Shown: positions 26,594 through 38,494, counted from the first letter of the stretch. The stretch: 64,000 nucleotides of DNA from Actinobacteria bacterium OK074 (GCA_001298575.1 LJCV01000055.1:186001-250000), one strand, 5' to 3'. Notes: generated from the sequence alone by a model not told the origin. Numbers and translations are program-made.

Positions 26594-27412
26594 TCACCGG
26601 ACCGGTACGACGGCGACCGGGCACCCGGCGTGCTCCAGCAGGACCGCCAGGGTCGCGCCCGACGCGGTGCGCCGTCCGGCCACGACCAGCGCGGAGTCCG
26701 CCGAGACGTGCACGAGGGCCTGCGCCGGGGTGAACAGCACGACGTCCTCCACCACGTCGACCTCCGGGTACTTCCCGCGCCAGGGCCGCAGCGCGTCCGA
26801 CAACAGGTTCACCTCGTGGTCCTCCCAGGTGGCACGGTCCCGCTCGGACACGGCGAAGGAGGAGCGGACGGCGCCCGCGGGCAGCGCCCAGGCGTGCACC
26901 GCGTGCAGCGGTGCGCCGTGCAGCCGGGCCGCCTCGAAGGCGAAGCCGAGCGCACCGGCCGCCGGGTCGCGGGCGTCCAGCCCCACGGCCACCGTGCCGC
27001 GGTGCCGGGGAGGTGCCGTGCCCCTACGGGCCCCGGGCACCAGCAGCAAGGGCGCGGCGCACCCCGATGCCAGGGCCGACGCGGTCGAGCCGACGGCCGT
27101 CCCGCCGGGCCCGCCCTCGCCGCGCAGCCCCGCCACGACCAGCTCGGCGTCCCGGCCCGCCGACCGCAGCACCTCGGCGGGCGCTCCGGCGAGGCACGCT
27201 CCCCGGACCGTCAACGCCGGGTACCGGCCGGTGAGTTCGGCGACCGTCCGGTCCACCACCGCATCCCGGCGGTACGGCCCGCGTCCGTCCGCCGGGGTCA
27301 CGTGCACCACCCGCAGGGCGAGCCCGCGCACCAGCGCCTCGTGCGCGGCCCGGTGCGCCGCCGCACGGCTGTGGTCCGACCGGTCGACACCGGCGACGAT
27401 CACTCGTTCCAT
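26594..27412 (-). CDS. Universal stress protein, two tandem UspA domains
   Basis: 272 residues, slightly short for the tandem type. Domain 1 (about 1-135) ends in CAAPLLLVPGAR with a glycine-rich loop (GLRGEGGPGGTAVGSTASALA); domain 2 (about 143-272) ends in HAGCPVAVVPVR. ATG at 27412, divergent from the next USP gene with an operator pair between the two. Probably its own unit, with possible readthrough into the hyp genes. Confidence 0.88.
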   Translation of the reverse strand: MERVIVAGVDRSDHSRAAAHRAAHEALVRGLALRVVHVTPADGRGPYRRDAVVDRTVAELTGRYPALTVRGACLAGAPAEVLRSAGRDAELVVAGLRGEGGPGGTAVGSTASALASGCAAPLLLVPGARRGTAPPRHRGTVAVGLDARDPAAGALGFAFEAARLHGAPLHAVHAWALPAGAVRSSFAVSERDRATWEDHEVNLLSDALRPWRGKYPEVDVVEDVVLFTPAQALVHVSADSALVVAGRRTASGATLAVLLEHAGCPVAVVPVR

Positions 27413-27473
27413 GGCGGGCCGCCTTCCTCCTGGGTGGCCTTCCAGAGTGCCCCCGCCGACCGGGCGGGTCCTG

Positions 27474-27509
27474 GGGCCGAACGGACCCCGGACACAGACC
27501 TGGCGGCCC
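27474..27509. promoter_or_regulatory. Candidate DevR-type operator pair between divergent USP genes
   Basis: GGGCCGAACGGACC (27474-27487) and AGACCTGGCGGCCC (27496-27509), with starts 22 bp apart, located between divergent starts at 27412 and 27611. Confidence 0.55.
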
Positions 27510-27610
27510 ATGTCCGCCAGCGGTCCGCGGGACGACGCTGAAGCCAGAAGCACCACCGAAGCAGCCCCCGTCCCAGCCAGCAGCCCCCCCCGTCACAGGA
27601 GGTACGCATC

Positions 27611-28513
27611 ATGCTTCCGCCCGTCATGGCCGGCGTCGACGGTTCCGCCGAGAGTCTGGCCGCCGCCGAATGGGCCGCCCGCGAGGCGATCCGCCGCGAC
27701 CGGCCACTGCGCCTGCTCCACGTCTGGAACCGGCACCCGGGCCAGGACGGCCCCGAGCCGGTCACCACCGCCGAGCGGCACCTCGCCCGGCGCGCCCTGC
27801 GGCAGGCGCGGGAGCGCGTCCTGGCCCTGAGCCCCGGCGTGCGCTGCGAGGACGAGCAGATCGAGGGCCCCGCGACCGCGGCGCTGCTGCACGCGGCCGA
27901 GGACACCGACCTGCTGGTCCTGGGCTCGCGCGGCCTGAGCGGGGTCACCGGGTTCCTGGTCGGCTCGGTCGCGCTGGGCGTGACCGCACGGGCCACCCGG
28001 CCCGTCGTCCTCGTCCGGGCCGACGAGCGGGCGGCCGACGAACACTTCCCGGCGCCCGACGGCGGCGACTCCACCCGCACCGGCTACCGGGACGTCGTCC
28101 TGGGCGTCGACCTCGGCGACCCGTGCGACGAGGTGATGGAGTTCGCCTTCGAGGCGGCCCGCACGCGCGAGGCACGCCTCCACGTCGTCCACGCCTGGCA
28201 GCCGCCCGCCCCGATCGGCCTCGGCCCCGGCGAGATCGCCCTGCTGAACGGCCCGCAGCGGGCCGAGGAGTGGCAGGGCTTCCTGACCGCCGTCCTCCAG
28301 GTGTGGCGCGAGAAGTACCCCGGCGTCGACGTCGTCGAGACGGTGGCCGAGGGCCGGGCCCAGTCCGCGCTGCTGCGCGCCTCCTCCGGGGCGGGCCTGC
28401 TCGTCGTCGGCCGGCACCTCACCGACCGGACCGTGGGTCCGCGCATCGGACCCGTCGCGCACGCCGCCATCCATTACGTCGGCTGCCCCGTCGCCGTCGT
28501 CCCCCACCTCTGA
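27611..28513 (+). CDS. Universal stress protein, two tandem UspA domains
   Basis: 300 residues, with domains at about 1-148 and 157-300. Domain 1 carries GSRGLSGVTGFLVGSVALGVTARATRPVVLVR, an intact ATP-binding signature; domain 2 ends in VGCPVAVVPHL. CAGGAGG precedes the ATG. It lies 15 nt upstream of the pyruvate phosphate dikinase gene and is probably cotranscribed with it. Closest of the four USPs to 7679-8584 in its C-terminal half. Confidence 0.92.
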   Translation: MLPPVMAGVDGSAESLAAAEWAAREAIRRDRPLRLLHVWNRHPGQDGPEPVTTAERHLARRALRQARERVLALSPGVRCEDEQIEGPATAALLHAAEDTDLLVLGSRGLSGVTGFLVGSVALGVTARATRPVVLVRADERAADEHFPAPDGGDSTRTGYRDVVLGVDLGDPCDEVMEFAFEAARTREARLHVVHAWQPPAPIGLGPGEIALLNGPQRAEEWQGFLTAVLQVWREKYPGVDVVETVAEGRAQSALLRASSGAGLLVVGRHLTDRTVGPRIGPVAHAAIHYVGCPVAVVPHL

Positions 28514-28528
28514 GAGGCCCGATCTCCG

Positions 28529-31231
<2,703 letters not shown>

Positions 31232-31243
31232 GCACGCAGGCGG

Positions 31244-31279
31244 GCGGGCGCGGGTTCCGTGAACGGAACCCGCGCCCGC
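31244..31279. terminator. Bidirectional terminator hairpin between ppdK and the TPP-enzyme gene
   Basis: A perfect 17-bp GC-rich stem (31244-31260 with 31263-31279) around a tiny loop, between two convergent genes ending at 31231 and 31309. Confidence 0.85.
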
Positions 31280-31308
31280 TTCCCTTGTTCCAGAACGGCG
31301 CCGGTGTC

Positions 31309-32862
31309 TCAGAACAGCGCCGGTACGACGGCCTCGACGAGATGCGGCCCCGGTTCGTCGAAGGCACGGCGCAACTGGGCCGTGAACTCCTCGGCGGTGG
31401 TGGCCCGCGACGCCGGTACGCCCATGCCCCGGGCGAGGGCGACGAAGTCGAGGCCGGGCCGGGTCAGGTCGAGCAGGTCGTGGCGTGCGGGACCGGCCGC
31501 GGGCGAACCGAGGCGCTGGGACTCCATGGTGAGCACGGCGTACGAGCCGTTGGCGAAGATCACGGTGGTGATGTCGAGCCCTTCGCGGGCATGGGTCCAC
31601 AGCGCCGAGACGGTGTACATGGCGCTGCCGTCGGCCTCCAGGCACAGCACCGGCCGGTCCGGACACGCGAGCGCGGCCCCGGCGGCGAGCGGCAGGCCCT
31701 GGCCGATGGCGCCCCCGGTGAGGGCGAGCCAGTCGTGGCGCGGCGCGCCCGCGGTGGCCCCGGGAAGCCAGAGCCCGGAGGTGTTGGCCTCGTCCACCAC
31801 GATCGCCCCCTCCGGCAGCAGCGCCCCGACGGCAGCCGCGGCGGACTCGGCGGTGAGCGCACCGGTCGGCGGCGTCGGCCGTCCGGCTGCCCGGAGCACC
31901 GCGGGTGTGTCCGCGGCGACGGTGTCCGCCAACTCGCCCAGAGCCGCGGGGATGTCGTCGGCCGCCGTGGCGAGAGTGTGGATCCGGCAGTCGTCCGGCG
32001 CCAGCGGACCGGGCAGGCCGGGGTGGGCGAAGAACGCCACGGGGGTGCGGGCGCCGACCAGCACCAGGTGCCGTACGCCGTCGAGTTGGGCCATCGCGCC
32101 CTCGGCGAGGTAGCCGAGCCGCTCCACGACGGGCAGGCCCGCGCCGCGTTCCAGACGGGCCGGGAAGGTCTCGCACAGGAGGCGGGCACCGGTGGCGGCG
32201 GCGATCCGGGCCGCCGCGCGCAGCGCCGGTTCGCGGGTGGCCGCGCCGCCGAGGAGGAGCGCGGCGGGCTCGCCGGTGCGCAGGGCCGCGGCCACCGTGG
32301 CGACGGTCTGCCCGGACACGGCGGCGGGGGCGCGGAACGCGACCGGCGGCGCGGGCCGGGCGCCGTCCGACCAGGACACGTCGGCGGGCAGGATCACCGT
32401 GGCCACCTGCCCGGGGGCACCGCTCGCGGCGGCCACCGCCGCCGCCACGTCACCGCCGACCGTGGCGGGGTCCTCGCAGCGGCGCACCCAGCCGGAGACG
32501 GTACGGGCCAGCGCGTCGACGTCCGACTCCAGCGGCGCGTCGTACTTCTTGTGGAAGGTCGCGTGGTCGCCGACCAGGTTCACCACCGGGGTGGCGGCGC
32601 GGCGGGGGTTGTGGAGGTTGGCCAGGCCGTTGCCGAGTCCGGGACCGAGATGCAGGAGGGTGGCGGCGGGGCGGCCGGCCATCCGGCCGTAGCCGTCGGC
32701 CGCGCCGGTGGCGACGCCTTCGAACAGACAGGGCACGGCCCGCAGGGTGGGCACGTCGTCCAGCGCGGCGACGAAGTGCAGTTCGGAGGTGCCGGGGTTG
32801 GCGAAGCACACCTCCACTCCGGAGTCCAGGAGGGTGCTGGCCACGGCATGGGCACCGTTCAC
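31309..32862 (-). CDS. Thiamine-pyrophosphate-dependent enzyme, acetolactate synthase large-subunit family
   Basis: 517 residues with the TPP-enzyme layout: an N-terminal PYR domain (FANPGTSELHFVAALD, with the activating Glu in CLFEGVATGAADGYGRM), a central DHS-like domain, and a C-terminal PP domain with the metal/TPP motif EADGSAMYTVSALWTHAREG and a following Asn (FANGSY). Related proteins are annotated as acetolactate synthase, benzoylformate decarboxylase or similar; the substrate cannot be told from sequence. The GTG start overlaps the stop of the truncated FAD-oxidase frame (GTGA). It is not preceded by a DevR-type site of its own. Confidence 0.8.
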   Translation of the reverse strand: MNGAHAVASTLLDSGVEVCFANPGTSELHFVAALDDVPTLRAVPCLFEGVATGAADGYGRMAGRPAATLLHLGPGLGNGLANLHNPRRAATPVVNLVGDHATFHKKYDAPLESDVDALARTVSGWVRRCEDPATVGGDVAAAVAAASGAPGQVATVILPADVSWSDGARPAPPVAFRAPAAVSGQTVATVAAALRTGEPAALLLGGAATREPALRAAARIAAATGARLLCETFPARLERGAGLPVVERLGYLAEGAMAQLDGVRHLVLVGARTPVAFFAHPGLPGPLAPDDCRIHTLATAADDIPAALGELADTVAADTPAVLRAAGRPTPPTGALTAESAAAAVGALLPEGAIVVDEANTSGLWLPGATAGAPRHDWLALTGGAIGQGLPLAAGAALACPDRPVLCLEADGSAMYTVSALWTHAREGLDITTVIFANGSYAVLTMESQRLGSPAAGPARHDLLDLTRPGLDFVALARGMGVPASRATTAEEFTAQLRRAFDEPGPHLVEAVVPALF

Positions 32863-33407
32863 GGTGATTCCGCCTTTCGGAGGCTCGGTCGAGCGGGTTG
32901 CGGTTCAGTCGAAGAGGACACCGGGATCGAGTCGAAGAGGACACCGGGATCGGGGATCCCGTCGGGGTCGAAGGCTCGCTTGATCCCGCGCATCAGCTCT
33001 ACCTTGGCCGGGTCTTCCGGCTCCAGGAAGTACCGCTTCTTCGCCGTACCGGTGCCGTGCTCGCCGCTGACGGCCCCGCCGGGGTCCGCTCCCGCCCGGA
33101 ACAGCCGCCGTAGGACCTCGTCCCGCAGCTTCGCGTCCGGCTGGAAGACCGCGAGATGCACGTTGCCGTCCCTCGCGTGCCCGCAGCCGGTGACGATCGA
33201 CGCGCTGTCCCGGGCGATCACGTCAGCCCCGGCGAGCAGCCGGGGCAGGGACGCACGGGGTACGACGATGTCCACGACCTCGTCGGCACCGGCCGGCTCG
33301 GCGGCCCAGAAGGCCCGTTCCCGCGCCTCGGTCAACCGGCGTGCCGCCGCTGCCGGCCGTACGTGGACGTCGGCTCGTCGGGCCTCCCGCCCCGGACGCC
33401 CGCGCAT
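32859..33407 (-). pseudogene. Truncated FAD-linked oxidase (GlcD/lactate dehydrogenase type), C-terminal remnant
   Basis: Only the C-terminal ~180 residues of a normally ~450-residue FAD-binding oxidase remain: the conserved CGHARDGNVHLAVFQPD, AVSGEHGTGTAKKRYFL and AFDPDGIPDPGVLFD are present, but there is no FAD-binding PCMH domain. Homology begins abruptly near 33375, next to the DASS transporter stop. At the 3' end a 23-bp tandem duplication (32907-32952) destroys the ancestral stop after DPGVLFD and adds about 20 foreign residues before a TGA that overlaps the TPP-enzyme start. The usual gene would oxidise a 2-hydroxy acid. As it stands it is almost certainly non-functional as an enzyme. 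Confidence 0.8.
32907..32952. repeat. 23-bp perfect tandem duplication at the 3' end of the FAD-oxidase remnant
   Basis: Two identical adjacent 23-bp units (32907-32929 and 32930-32952), each beginning AGTCGAAGAGGACACCGGGA. The unit contains the original end of the reading frame (…VLFD-stop on the minus strand), so the copy changes the C-terminus. Confidence 0.95.
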
Positions 33408-33475
33408 GGGGGTGCAGGGGAGTGGGGGAGTGGCGGGCGCGGAAATCGGTCCGTTCGCGGGACGGTCGCGCGGGC

Positions 33476-34960
33476 TCACCAGTGGCCGAGGACCTTCAGC
33501 CACAGGGCGCCCACGCCCATCCAGATGACGATGTTGGCGCCGGCCGCGATCAGCCCGGTGCGCCACCACTCGGCGAGGGTGACGTAACCGCCGCCGAAGA
33601 GGACGGGGGCCGGGCCGGAGGCGTAGTGGGTCAGGCCGCCGTACAGGGAGCTGATGAAGCCGAGCACCAGGGCGGCCATCACCGGCGGTGCGCCGGTGGC
33701 GACGGCGGCCGAGAGGAAAGCGGCGTACATCGCGGCCACGTGCGCGGTGTTGGAGGCGAACAGGTAGTGGGAGAAGAGGTAGACCAGCGTCAGGATCACG
33801 AACGCGGTCTGCCAGCCCACCCCGTCGGTGGCGTCGGTGATCGTGCCGCTGAACCAGCCGATCACCCCGAGTTCCTGGAGCTGACCGGCCATCATGACCA
33901 GGACCGAGAACCACACCAGCGTGGTCCAGGCCGACTTCTCCGCGACCAGGTCGCCCCAGGTCAGCACGCCGGTGACGAGCAGCAGGGCGACGCCGGTGAA
34001 GGCGGACACGGTGGCCGACAGGTCCCAGACCTGGCCGCCCACCGACCACAGCAGGAGCAGCAGGACGAAGACCGCGCCCATGGTCCACTCCTGACGGGAC
34101 ATCCGGCCCAGCTCCGCGAGCTGCGCCCGCGCCTGGCCCGGAGCCTCCGGAGTGGCGCGGAGAGTCGGCGGGAACACGCGGTACAGCAGCGCGGGGAGCA
34201 CCAGCAGGGCGACCAGACCGGGCACGATCGCCGCCAGCGCCCAGGAGGTCCAGGTCAGGCGGATGCCGTGGTCTGCGGCGAGCTTCTGCACCAGGGGATT
34301 GGCCGCCATGGAGGTCAGGAACATGGCACTGGTGACCGTGTTGATCTGCATGGCGGTCACGGTGAGGTACGCGCCCAGCGCCCGGCGGCTCTCGTCCCCG
34401 GGGTGCGAGCCCGCGTTCGTGCTGAGCGAGCGGATGACCGGGTGGATGACACCGCCGGAGCGGGCGGTGTTGCTGGGCGTGGCCGGAGCCAGCACGAGGT
34501 CGGTCAGGGTGATGCCGTACGCCAGCCCCAGGCTGCTGCGGCCCAGGGCCCGCACGAACAGCAGCGCGATACGACGGCCGAGACCTGTCTTGGTGAAGCC
34601 CAGGGAGATGAAGAACGCGGCCACGATCAGCCAGATCGTCGGCTCGGAGAAACCGCCGAGCGCGACGTCCGGCTCCAGCGTCCCGGTGATCATCGTGACC
34701 GTCAGGCCGACCAGGGCGACCGCGCCCAGCGGCAGCGGTTGCAGGATCAGGCCGAGCACGGTGCCGGTGAAGATCGCCAGGACCGCCCATCCGCCGGACT
34801 TGATCCCGTCGGGCTGCGGCGACAAGTAGACGACCAGCCCGGTCAGCACCGGAACGAGCCACTTGAGCGCCGTTCGCGCGATGGCCGTCCTGGGCGGGGC
34901 GACACCGTTGGCGGGCGCCGCCCCGGCGGGTGATCCCTCGGAGTCTCTGAAGGGAGCCAT
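33476..34960 (-). CDS. DASS-family (dicarboxylate/anion:Na+) transporter
   Basis: 494 residues, strongly hydrophobic, about 12 membrane helices. It has the DASS features SNTAR near residue 165 (first membrane-loop signature) and a second SNTA in the C-terminal half (FASNTAHVAAMY), with WTTLVWFSVLVMMAG preceding it. It probably moves malate, 2-oxoglutarate, succinate or citrate. The ATG at 34960 is preceded by GGAAGAG; another ATG lies 9 nt upstream. Two candidate DevR-type sites lie 105-140 nt upstream. Together with the TPP enzyme and the FAD-oxidase remnant it looks like a former organic-acid uptake and oxidation unit. Confidence 0.88.
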   Translation of the reverse strand: MAPFRDSEGSPAGAAPANGVAPPRTAIARTALKWLVPVLTGLVVYLSPQPDGIKSGGWAVLAIFTGTVLGLILQPLPLGAVALVGLTVTMITGTLEPDVALGGFSEPTIWLIVAAFFISLGFTKTGLGRRIALLFVRALGRSSLGLAYGITLTDLVLAPATPSNTARSGGVIHPVIRSLSTNAGSHPGDESRRALGAYLTVTAMQINTVTSAMFLTSMAANPLVQKLAADHGIRLTWTSWALAAIVPGLVALLVLPALLYRVFPPTLRATPEAPGQARAQLAELGRMSRQEWTMGAVFVLLLLLWSVGGQVWDLSATVSAFTGVALLLVTGVLTWGDLVAEKSAWTTLVWFSVLVMMAGQLQELGVIGWFSGTITDATDGVGWQTAFVILTLVYLFSHYLFASNTAHVAAMYAAFLSAAVATGAPPVMAALVLGFISSLYGGLTHYASGPAPVLFGGGYVTLAEWWRTGLIAAGANIVIWMGVGALWLKVLGHW

Positions 34961-35063
34961 CTCTTCCATCCCACAGGTAGGGTCCGGCGTTCCTCGGAAT
35001 CCGCGGCCGGAACGGGATCGATCTTTCGGGTCCACGGTGCTGGAGCCGGGTACGGTCCGGCAT

Positions 35064-35100
35064 CGGGCGACCGGCCCTACCTACGGGGGCCGAACGGCAC
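35064..35100. promoter_or_regulatory. Candidate DevR-type operator pair upstream of the DASS transporter
   Basis: CGGGCGACCGGCCC (35064-35077, imperfect left half) and GGGCCGAACGGCAC (35087-35100), with starts 23 bp apart. Confidence 0.45.
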
Positions 35101-35156
35101 CGGCCGACTCCCGTGTACGGAGGCCGACTCCGGCGTACGGAGGCCGAGTCGGGAAC

Positions 35157-35240
35157 CGTGGAGGGCGGGTCGGGAACCGCGGAGGGCGGGTCGGGAACTG
35201 CGGAGCGCGGGTCGGGGAGTGCGGAGGGCGGGTCGGGAAC
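35157..35240. repeat. 21-bp minisatellite, four units plus degenerate flank
   Basis: Four 21-bp units at 35157-35177, 35178-35198, 35199-35219 and 35220-35240 share the core GGAGGGCGGGTCGGGAAC with a few substitutions; a diverged 23-bp unit precedes at 35134-35156. It lies in the gap between the MMPL stop (35255) and the DASS transporter promoter. Confidence 0.9.
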
Positions 35241-35254
35241 GGCGGACCGGTCCG

Positions 35255-37501
35255 TCAGACCTTCCGTCCGGCACGGTCGTCGGTCCCGGCCGTCCGGTCC
35301 CCGCGGAGTCCGGGCTCGCCGCGGACGGGTCCGGTTACCACCGGGGCGGGGTGAGCCGCGAGGTGCCGGCCCTCGATGTCGACGTCGGGCAGGATCCGCT
35401 CCAGCGGGCGCGGCAGCCACCAGGCGGCCGGGCCGAGCAGGGACAGCACGGCCGGCACGATGGTCATACGGACCACGAACGCGTCCACCAGGACGCCGAA
35501 CGCGAGCGCGAAGCCGATCGACTTGACCAGGACCTGGTCCGAGAGGATGAAGCCGCTGAACACGGCGGCCATGATGATCGCGGCGGCGGTGACCACGCGT
35601 GCGCTCGCCCGGAAACCGGCGACGACGGCCTGCCGCGGCGCCGCGCCGCGCACGTGGGCCTCGCGCATCCGGCTGACCAGGAAGACCTGGTAGTCCATGG
35701 CCAGGCCGAACAGGATTCCCACCAGCAGGATGGGCAGCAGGTTCACGATGGGGCCGGTCTCGTGGACGCCCAACAGGGCCCCCAGCCAGCCCCACTGGAA
35801 GACCGCGACCACGGCACCGAAGGTGGCGCCGATGCTGAGCAGGAAGCCCAGGGTGGCCTTCAGCGGTATGAGCACCGAGCGGAACGCCAGCATGAGCAGC
35901 AGCACGGCGAGCCCGACGATGATGGCCAGGTACGGCAGGAGGGCGTCGCCGATCTTCTTGGACACGTCGATGTTCAGCGCGGTGGTGCCGGTGACCGCGA
36001 CGTCGGTGCCCGTCGACCGGCGCAGCGCCGCCTCCTTGCCCCGGATCGCGTTGACCAGATCCGTGGTGGCCCGGTCGGTGGGTCCGCTCCTGGGGATCAC
36101 GGTCAGCAGGGCGGTCGACCCGTCGGCGCTGAGCACGGCGGCGCCGACCGCGACCACGTCGGGCAGGCCCCCGATCGCGGTGGCCACCCGCGCGGCCCCG
36201 GATCGTGCGTCGCCGTCCGTGCCGACGACCACGGTGAGGGGACCGTTGAACCCCGGCCCGAAGCCCTTCCGGACGAGGTCGTACGCCTTGTGCTGGGTGC
36301 TGGCGGCCGGGTAGGTGCCGTCGTCGGGCAGGGCCAGGCGCAGTTGCGACAGCGGCAGCGCCACGGTGAGCAGCCCGCCCAGCGCGACGACCAGCACGGG
36401 GATCCGGAACCGCGTCACGAACCGGGCCCACCGCTCGCCCAGGGGAACTGTGGCGCGACCGGTGGCGGGCCGCCGTCGGAGGAGACCGGCCCGGCCCCGG
36501 GCCACCCGGCGTCCGGCGAAGCCGAGCAGGGCGGGCAGCAGGGTCACCGCGACCAGCACCGCCAGCGCGACGGTCGCCGCCGCGGCCAGCCCCATCGAGC
36601 GCAGCACCGGGATGCCCACGACGGAGAGCCCCGCCAGCGCGATGACGACGGTCAGCCCCGCGAACACGACCGCGGAACCGGCGGTGCCCACGGCCCGCCC
36701 GGCCGCCTCCGGGCCCGTACCGTATTCCCGGGTCTCCTGCCGGAACCGGGAGACGATGAACAGCGCGTAGTCGATGCCCACCGCGAGCCCCAGCATCAGC
36801 GCCAGCACCGTGCTGTTCGCGTTGACGTCGACGACGCCCGAGGCGATGGCGACGGCCGACAGCCCCGCGCCGACCCCGACCAGGGCGGTGAGCAGCGGCA
36901 GTCCGGCCGCGAGCAGCGACCCGAAGGTGATCACCAGCACCAGTGCGGCGACCACGAGCCCGGCCAGCTGGGCCGTGCCCTGTTCCGCCTGGACTCCCAG
37001 GGCGGTCCCGCCGGCCTCCACGGTCAGCCCGGCCGCCCGCCCGGGGTCCAGCGCGCTCAGCAGTGCCTTCCGGTCGGCGCCGGTCACATCGCCGCTGGGC
37101 ACCGCGTAGCCGACCTGGACCAGGGCGTAACGGCCGTCGGCGGACAGGGTTTTGGTCGCGTACGGGTCGGTGACCGAGACCACCTTCGGCGCACCCCTGA
37201 GCCCGGTGACCGTCCGCTCGACCGCCGCCCGGTCGACCACAGCCGTCAGCGTCGACCCGCTCGGCGCGACGAACACCACCTGCGCGGTGGCCCCGCCGAC
37301 ATGTGCGTCCGGGAATCGCTCGGTGAGCCGGCTGATCGCCTGCTGCGACTCGGTGCCGGGTATCTCGAAGGAGTTGGACATCTTGCCGGACAGGGTCGCG
37401 GCGCCGGCGCCGGCCAGCGCCATCAGTACGACCCAGAGGCCGAGCACGACCCATCGCCGCCGGTAGGAGAACCGGCCGATCTTGTAGAGGAAGGTTGCCA
37501 T
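35255..37501 (-). CDS. MMPL/RND-family membrane transporter
   Basis: 748 residues with two repeated halves, each one helix + periplasmic domain + five helices. N-terminal FLYKIGRFSYRRRWVVLGLWVV is the usual MMPL opening, and GIDYALFIVSRFRQE and AMDYQVFLVSRMREA are the conserved Asp-Tyr motifs of helices 4 and 10. It exports lipids, drugs or metabolites by proton motive force; the substrate is unknown. Divergent from a TetR gene that probably represses it. The C-terminal tail is polar. Confidence 0.93.
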   Translation of the reverse strand: MATFLYKIGRFSYRRRWVVLGLWVVLMALAGAGAATLSGKMSNSFEIPGTESQQAISRLTERFPDAHVGGATAQVVFVAPSGSTLTAVVDRAAVERTVTGLRGAPKVVSVTDPYATKTLSADGRYALVQVGYAVPSGDVTGADRKALLSALDPGRAAGLTVEAGGTALGVQAEQGTAQLAGLVVAALVLVITFGSLLAAGLPLLTALVGVGAGLSAVAIASGVVDVNANSTVLALMLGLAVGIDYALFIVSRFRQETREYGTGPEAAGRAVGTAGSAVVFAGLTVVIALAGLSVVGIPVLRSMGLAAAATVALAVLVAVTLLPALLGFAGRRVARGRAGLLRRRPATGRATVPLGERWARFVTRFRIPVLVVALGGLLTVALPLSQLRLALPDDGTYPAASTQHKAYDLVRKGFGPGFNGPLTVVVGTDGDARSGAARVATAIGGLPDVVAVGAAVLSADGSTALLTVIPRSGPTDRATTDLVNAIRGKEAALRRSTGTDVAVTGTTALNIDVSKKIGDALLPYLAIIVGLAVLLLMLAFRSVLIPLKATLGFLLSIGATFGAVVAVFQWGWLGALLGVHETGPIVNLLPILLVGILFGLAMDYQVFLVSRMREAHVRGAAPRQAVVAGFRASARVVTAAAIIMAAVFSGFILSDQVLVKSIGFALAFGVLVDAFVVRMTIVPAVLSLLGPAAWWLPRPLERILPDVDIEGRHLAAHPAPVVTGPVRGEPGLRGDRTAGTDDRAGRKV

Positions 37502-37575
37502 GACGTCTCCAGCCCTCGGTGCGATCCCGATCAGGGATGCGCCGAAGCTAGCCGTCCGGCAAGGCGGAAACTATC

Positions 37576-37655
37576 CGACCGTCAGGTACACAAGGTGCCG
37601 GTCGGCTGATTGCAAACATGTCGACCGTACGGTACAGAGCCTGCCGACCGGCAGG
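37576..37655. promoter_or_regulatory. Candidate TetR operators between the MMPL and TetR genes
   Basis: The 259-nt gap between divergent starts (37501/37761) holds a repeated imperfect palindrome CGACCGTCAGGTACA (37576-37590) and CGACCGTACGGTACA (37622-37636; core ACCGTACGGT perfect), plus CCTGCCGACCGGCAGG (37640-37655). Likely operators of the TetR regulator at 37761. Confidence 0.5.
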
Positions 37656-37760
37656 GCGGGAACGTGCCGACCAGTCCGTTGTGGCCGCGCCGACCGCCGA
37701 ACTACGGTTGAGTAGGCAGGGGCGGAGCCACCGCACCGGCTCGCACTTTCGGGAGGGAAC

Positions 37761-38366
37761 GTGGTCGCCGCACCGTCAGGCACCGCCGCACGGGCGGACA
37801 CCGGCAGCGGGGAAGGCACCCGGGACCGGATCCTCGGCGCCGCGCTCCGGCTGTTCGCCGAGCACAGCTTCGCCGGTACGTCGCTGCAGATGATCGCCGA
37901 CGAGACGGGCCTCACCAAGGCGGCCGTGTACCACCACTTCCACACCCGGGAGGACCTGCTCAGCGCCCTGGCCGAACCGGCGCTGACGGAGATGCGGGCG
38001 GCCATCGAGGCGGCCACGGCCCAGCGCACCCCCAACTCCAGGGCCGAGCGCATGCTCACCGAGTTCGTCGACCTGGCACTGCGCCACCGCAAGTTGACGG
38101 CGATGCTGGCCACCGACCAGGCGATGATCCACCTCTTCCGGACCCAGGGACACTACGACCAGTTGGTCGGGCGCCCGCTCACCCTGCTGGCCGCCTCGGC
38201 CCCCGATCCGGCCGGCCGGATCAGCGCGGCGGTGGCCCTGGCGGGCATCGCCATCACCGCGGGCCGCGAACCGGCCGGCGACCTGGACGACGACACGGCA
38301 CGCAAGCACCTGGTCGACACCGGCCGCCGCATCCTCGGCCTGCGCGCTCCGCGCACTTCCCGCTGA
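37761..38366 (+). CDS. TetR-family transcriptional regulator
   Basis: 201 residues. The N-terminal HTH (about 20-66: RDRILGAALRLFAEHSFAGTSLQMIADETGLTKAAVYHHFHTREDLL) is typical; the ligand domain is variable. Start is the GTG after GGGAGGGAAC. Divergent from the MMPL transporter, so probably its repressor, de-repressed by a pump substrate. Confidence 0.92.
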   Translation: MVAAPSGTAARADTGSGEGTRDRILGAALRLFAEHSFAGTSLQMIADETGLTKAAVYHHFHTREDLLSALAEPALTEMRAAIEAATAQRTPNSRAERMLTEFVDLALRHRKLTAMLATDQAMIHLFRTQGHYDQLVGRPLTLLAASAPDPAGRISAAVALAGIAITAGREPAGDLDDDTARKHLVDTGRRILGLRAPRTSR

Positions 38367-38437
38367 GCCGACCCGGCACCGGGACCGCCCGCCCGGCGGC
38401 CCGCCCTCGGCGGAAGCCCGTTGCCCTGTGGCAGAAA

Positions 38438-38494
38438 GGGCCGTTCGGCCCTGCCGGGGGGCCGGAGGGGCAGGACCGAGCCCCTGACCGGCCC
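38438..38494. promoter_or_regulatory. Candidate DevR-type operators upstream of pflB
   Basis: GGGCCGTTCGGCCC (38438-38451, a perfect palindrome), GGGCCGGAGGGGCA (38459-38472) and CCCCTGACCGGCCC (38481-38494), with starts 21 and 22 bp apart, 75-130 nt upstream of the pyruvate formate-lyase start. Confidence 0.65.

Noticed and set aside
35113..35526. Repeat-containing plus-strand frame over the 21-bp minisatellite
   Set aside because: No ribosome site or family and it runs antisense into MMPL; the repeat is better treated as non-coding.
32859..37454. Long minus-strand frame spanning the MMPL and DASS genes
   Set aside because: Only its last ~180 codons encode a recognisable protein (FAD-oxidase remnant); the rest is out of frame with the real transporters.
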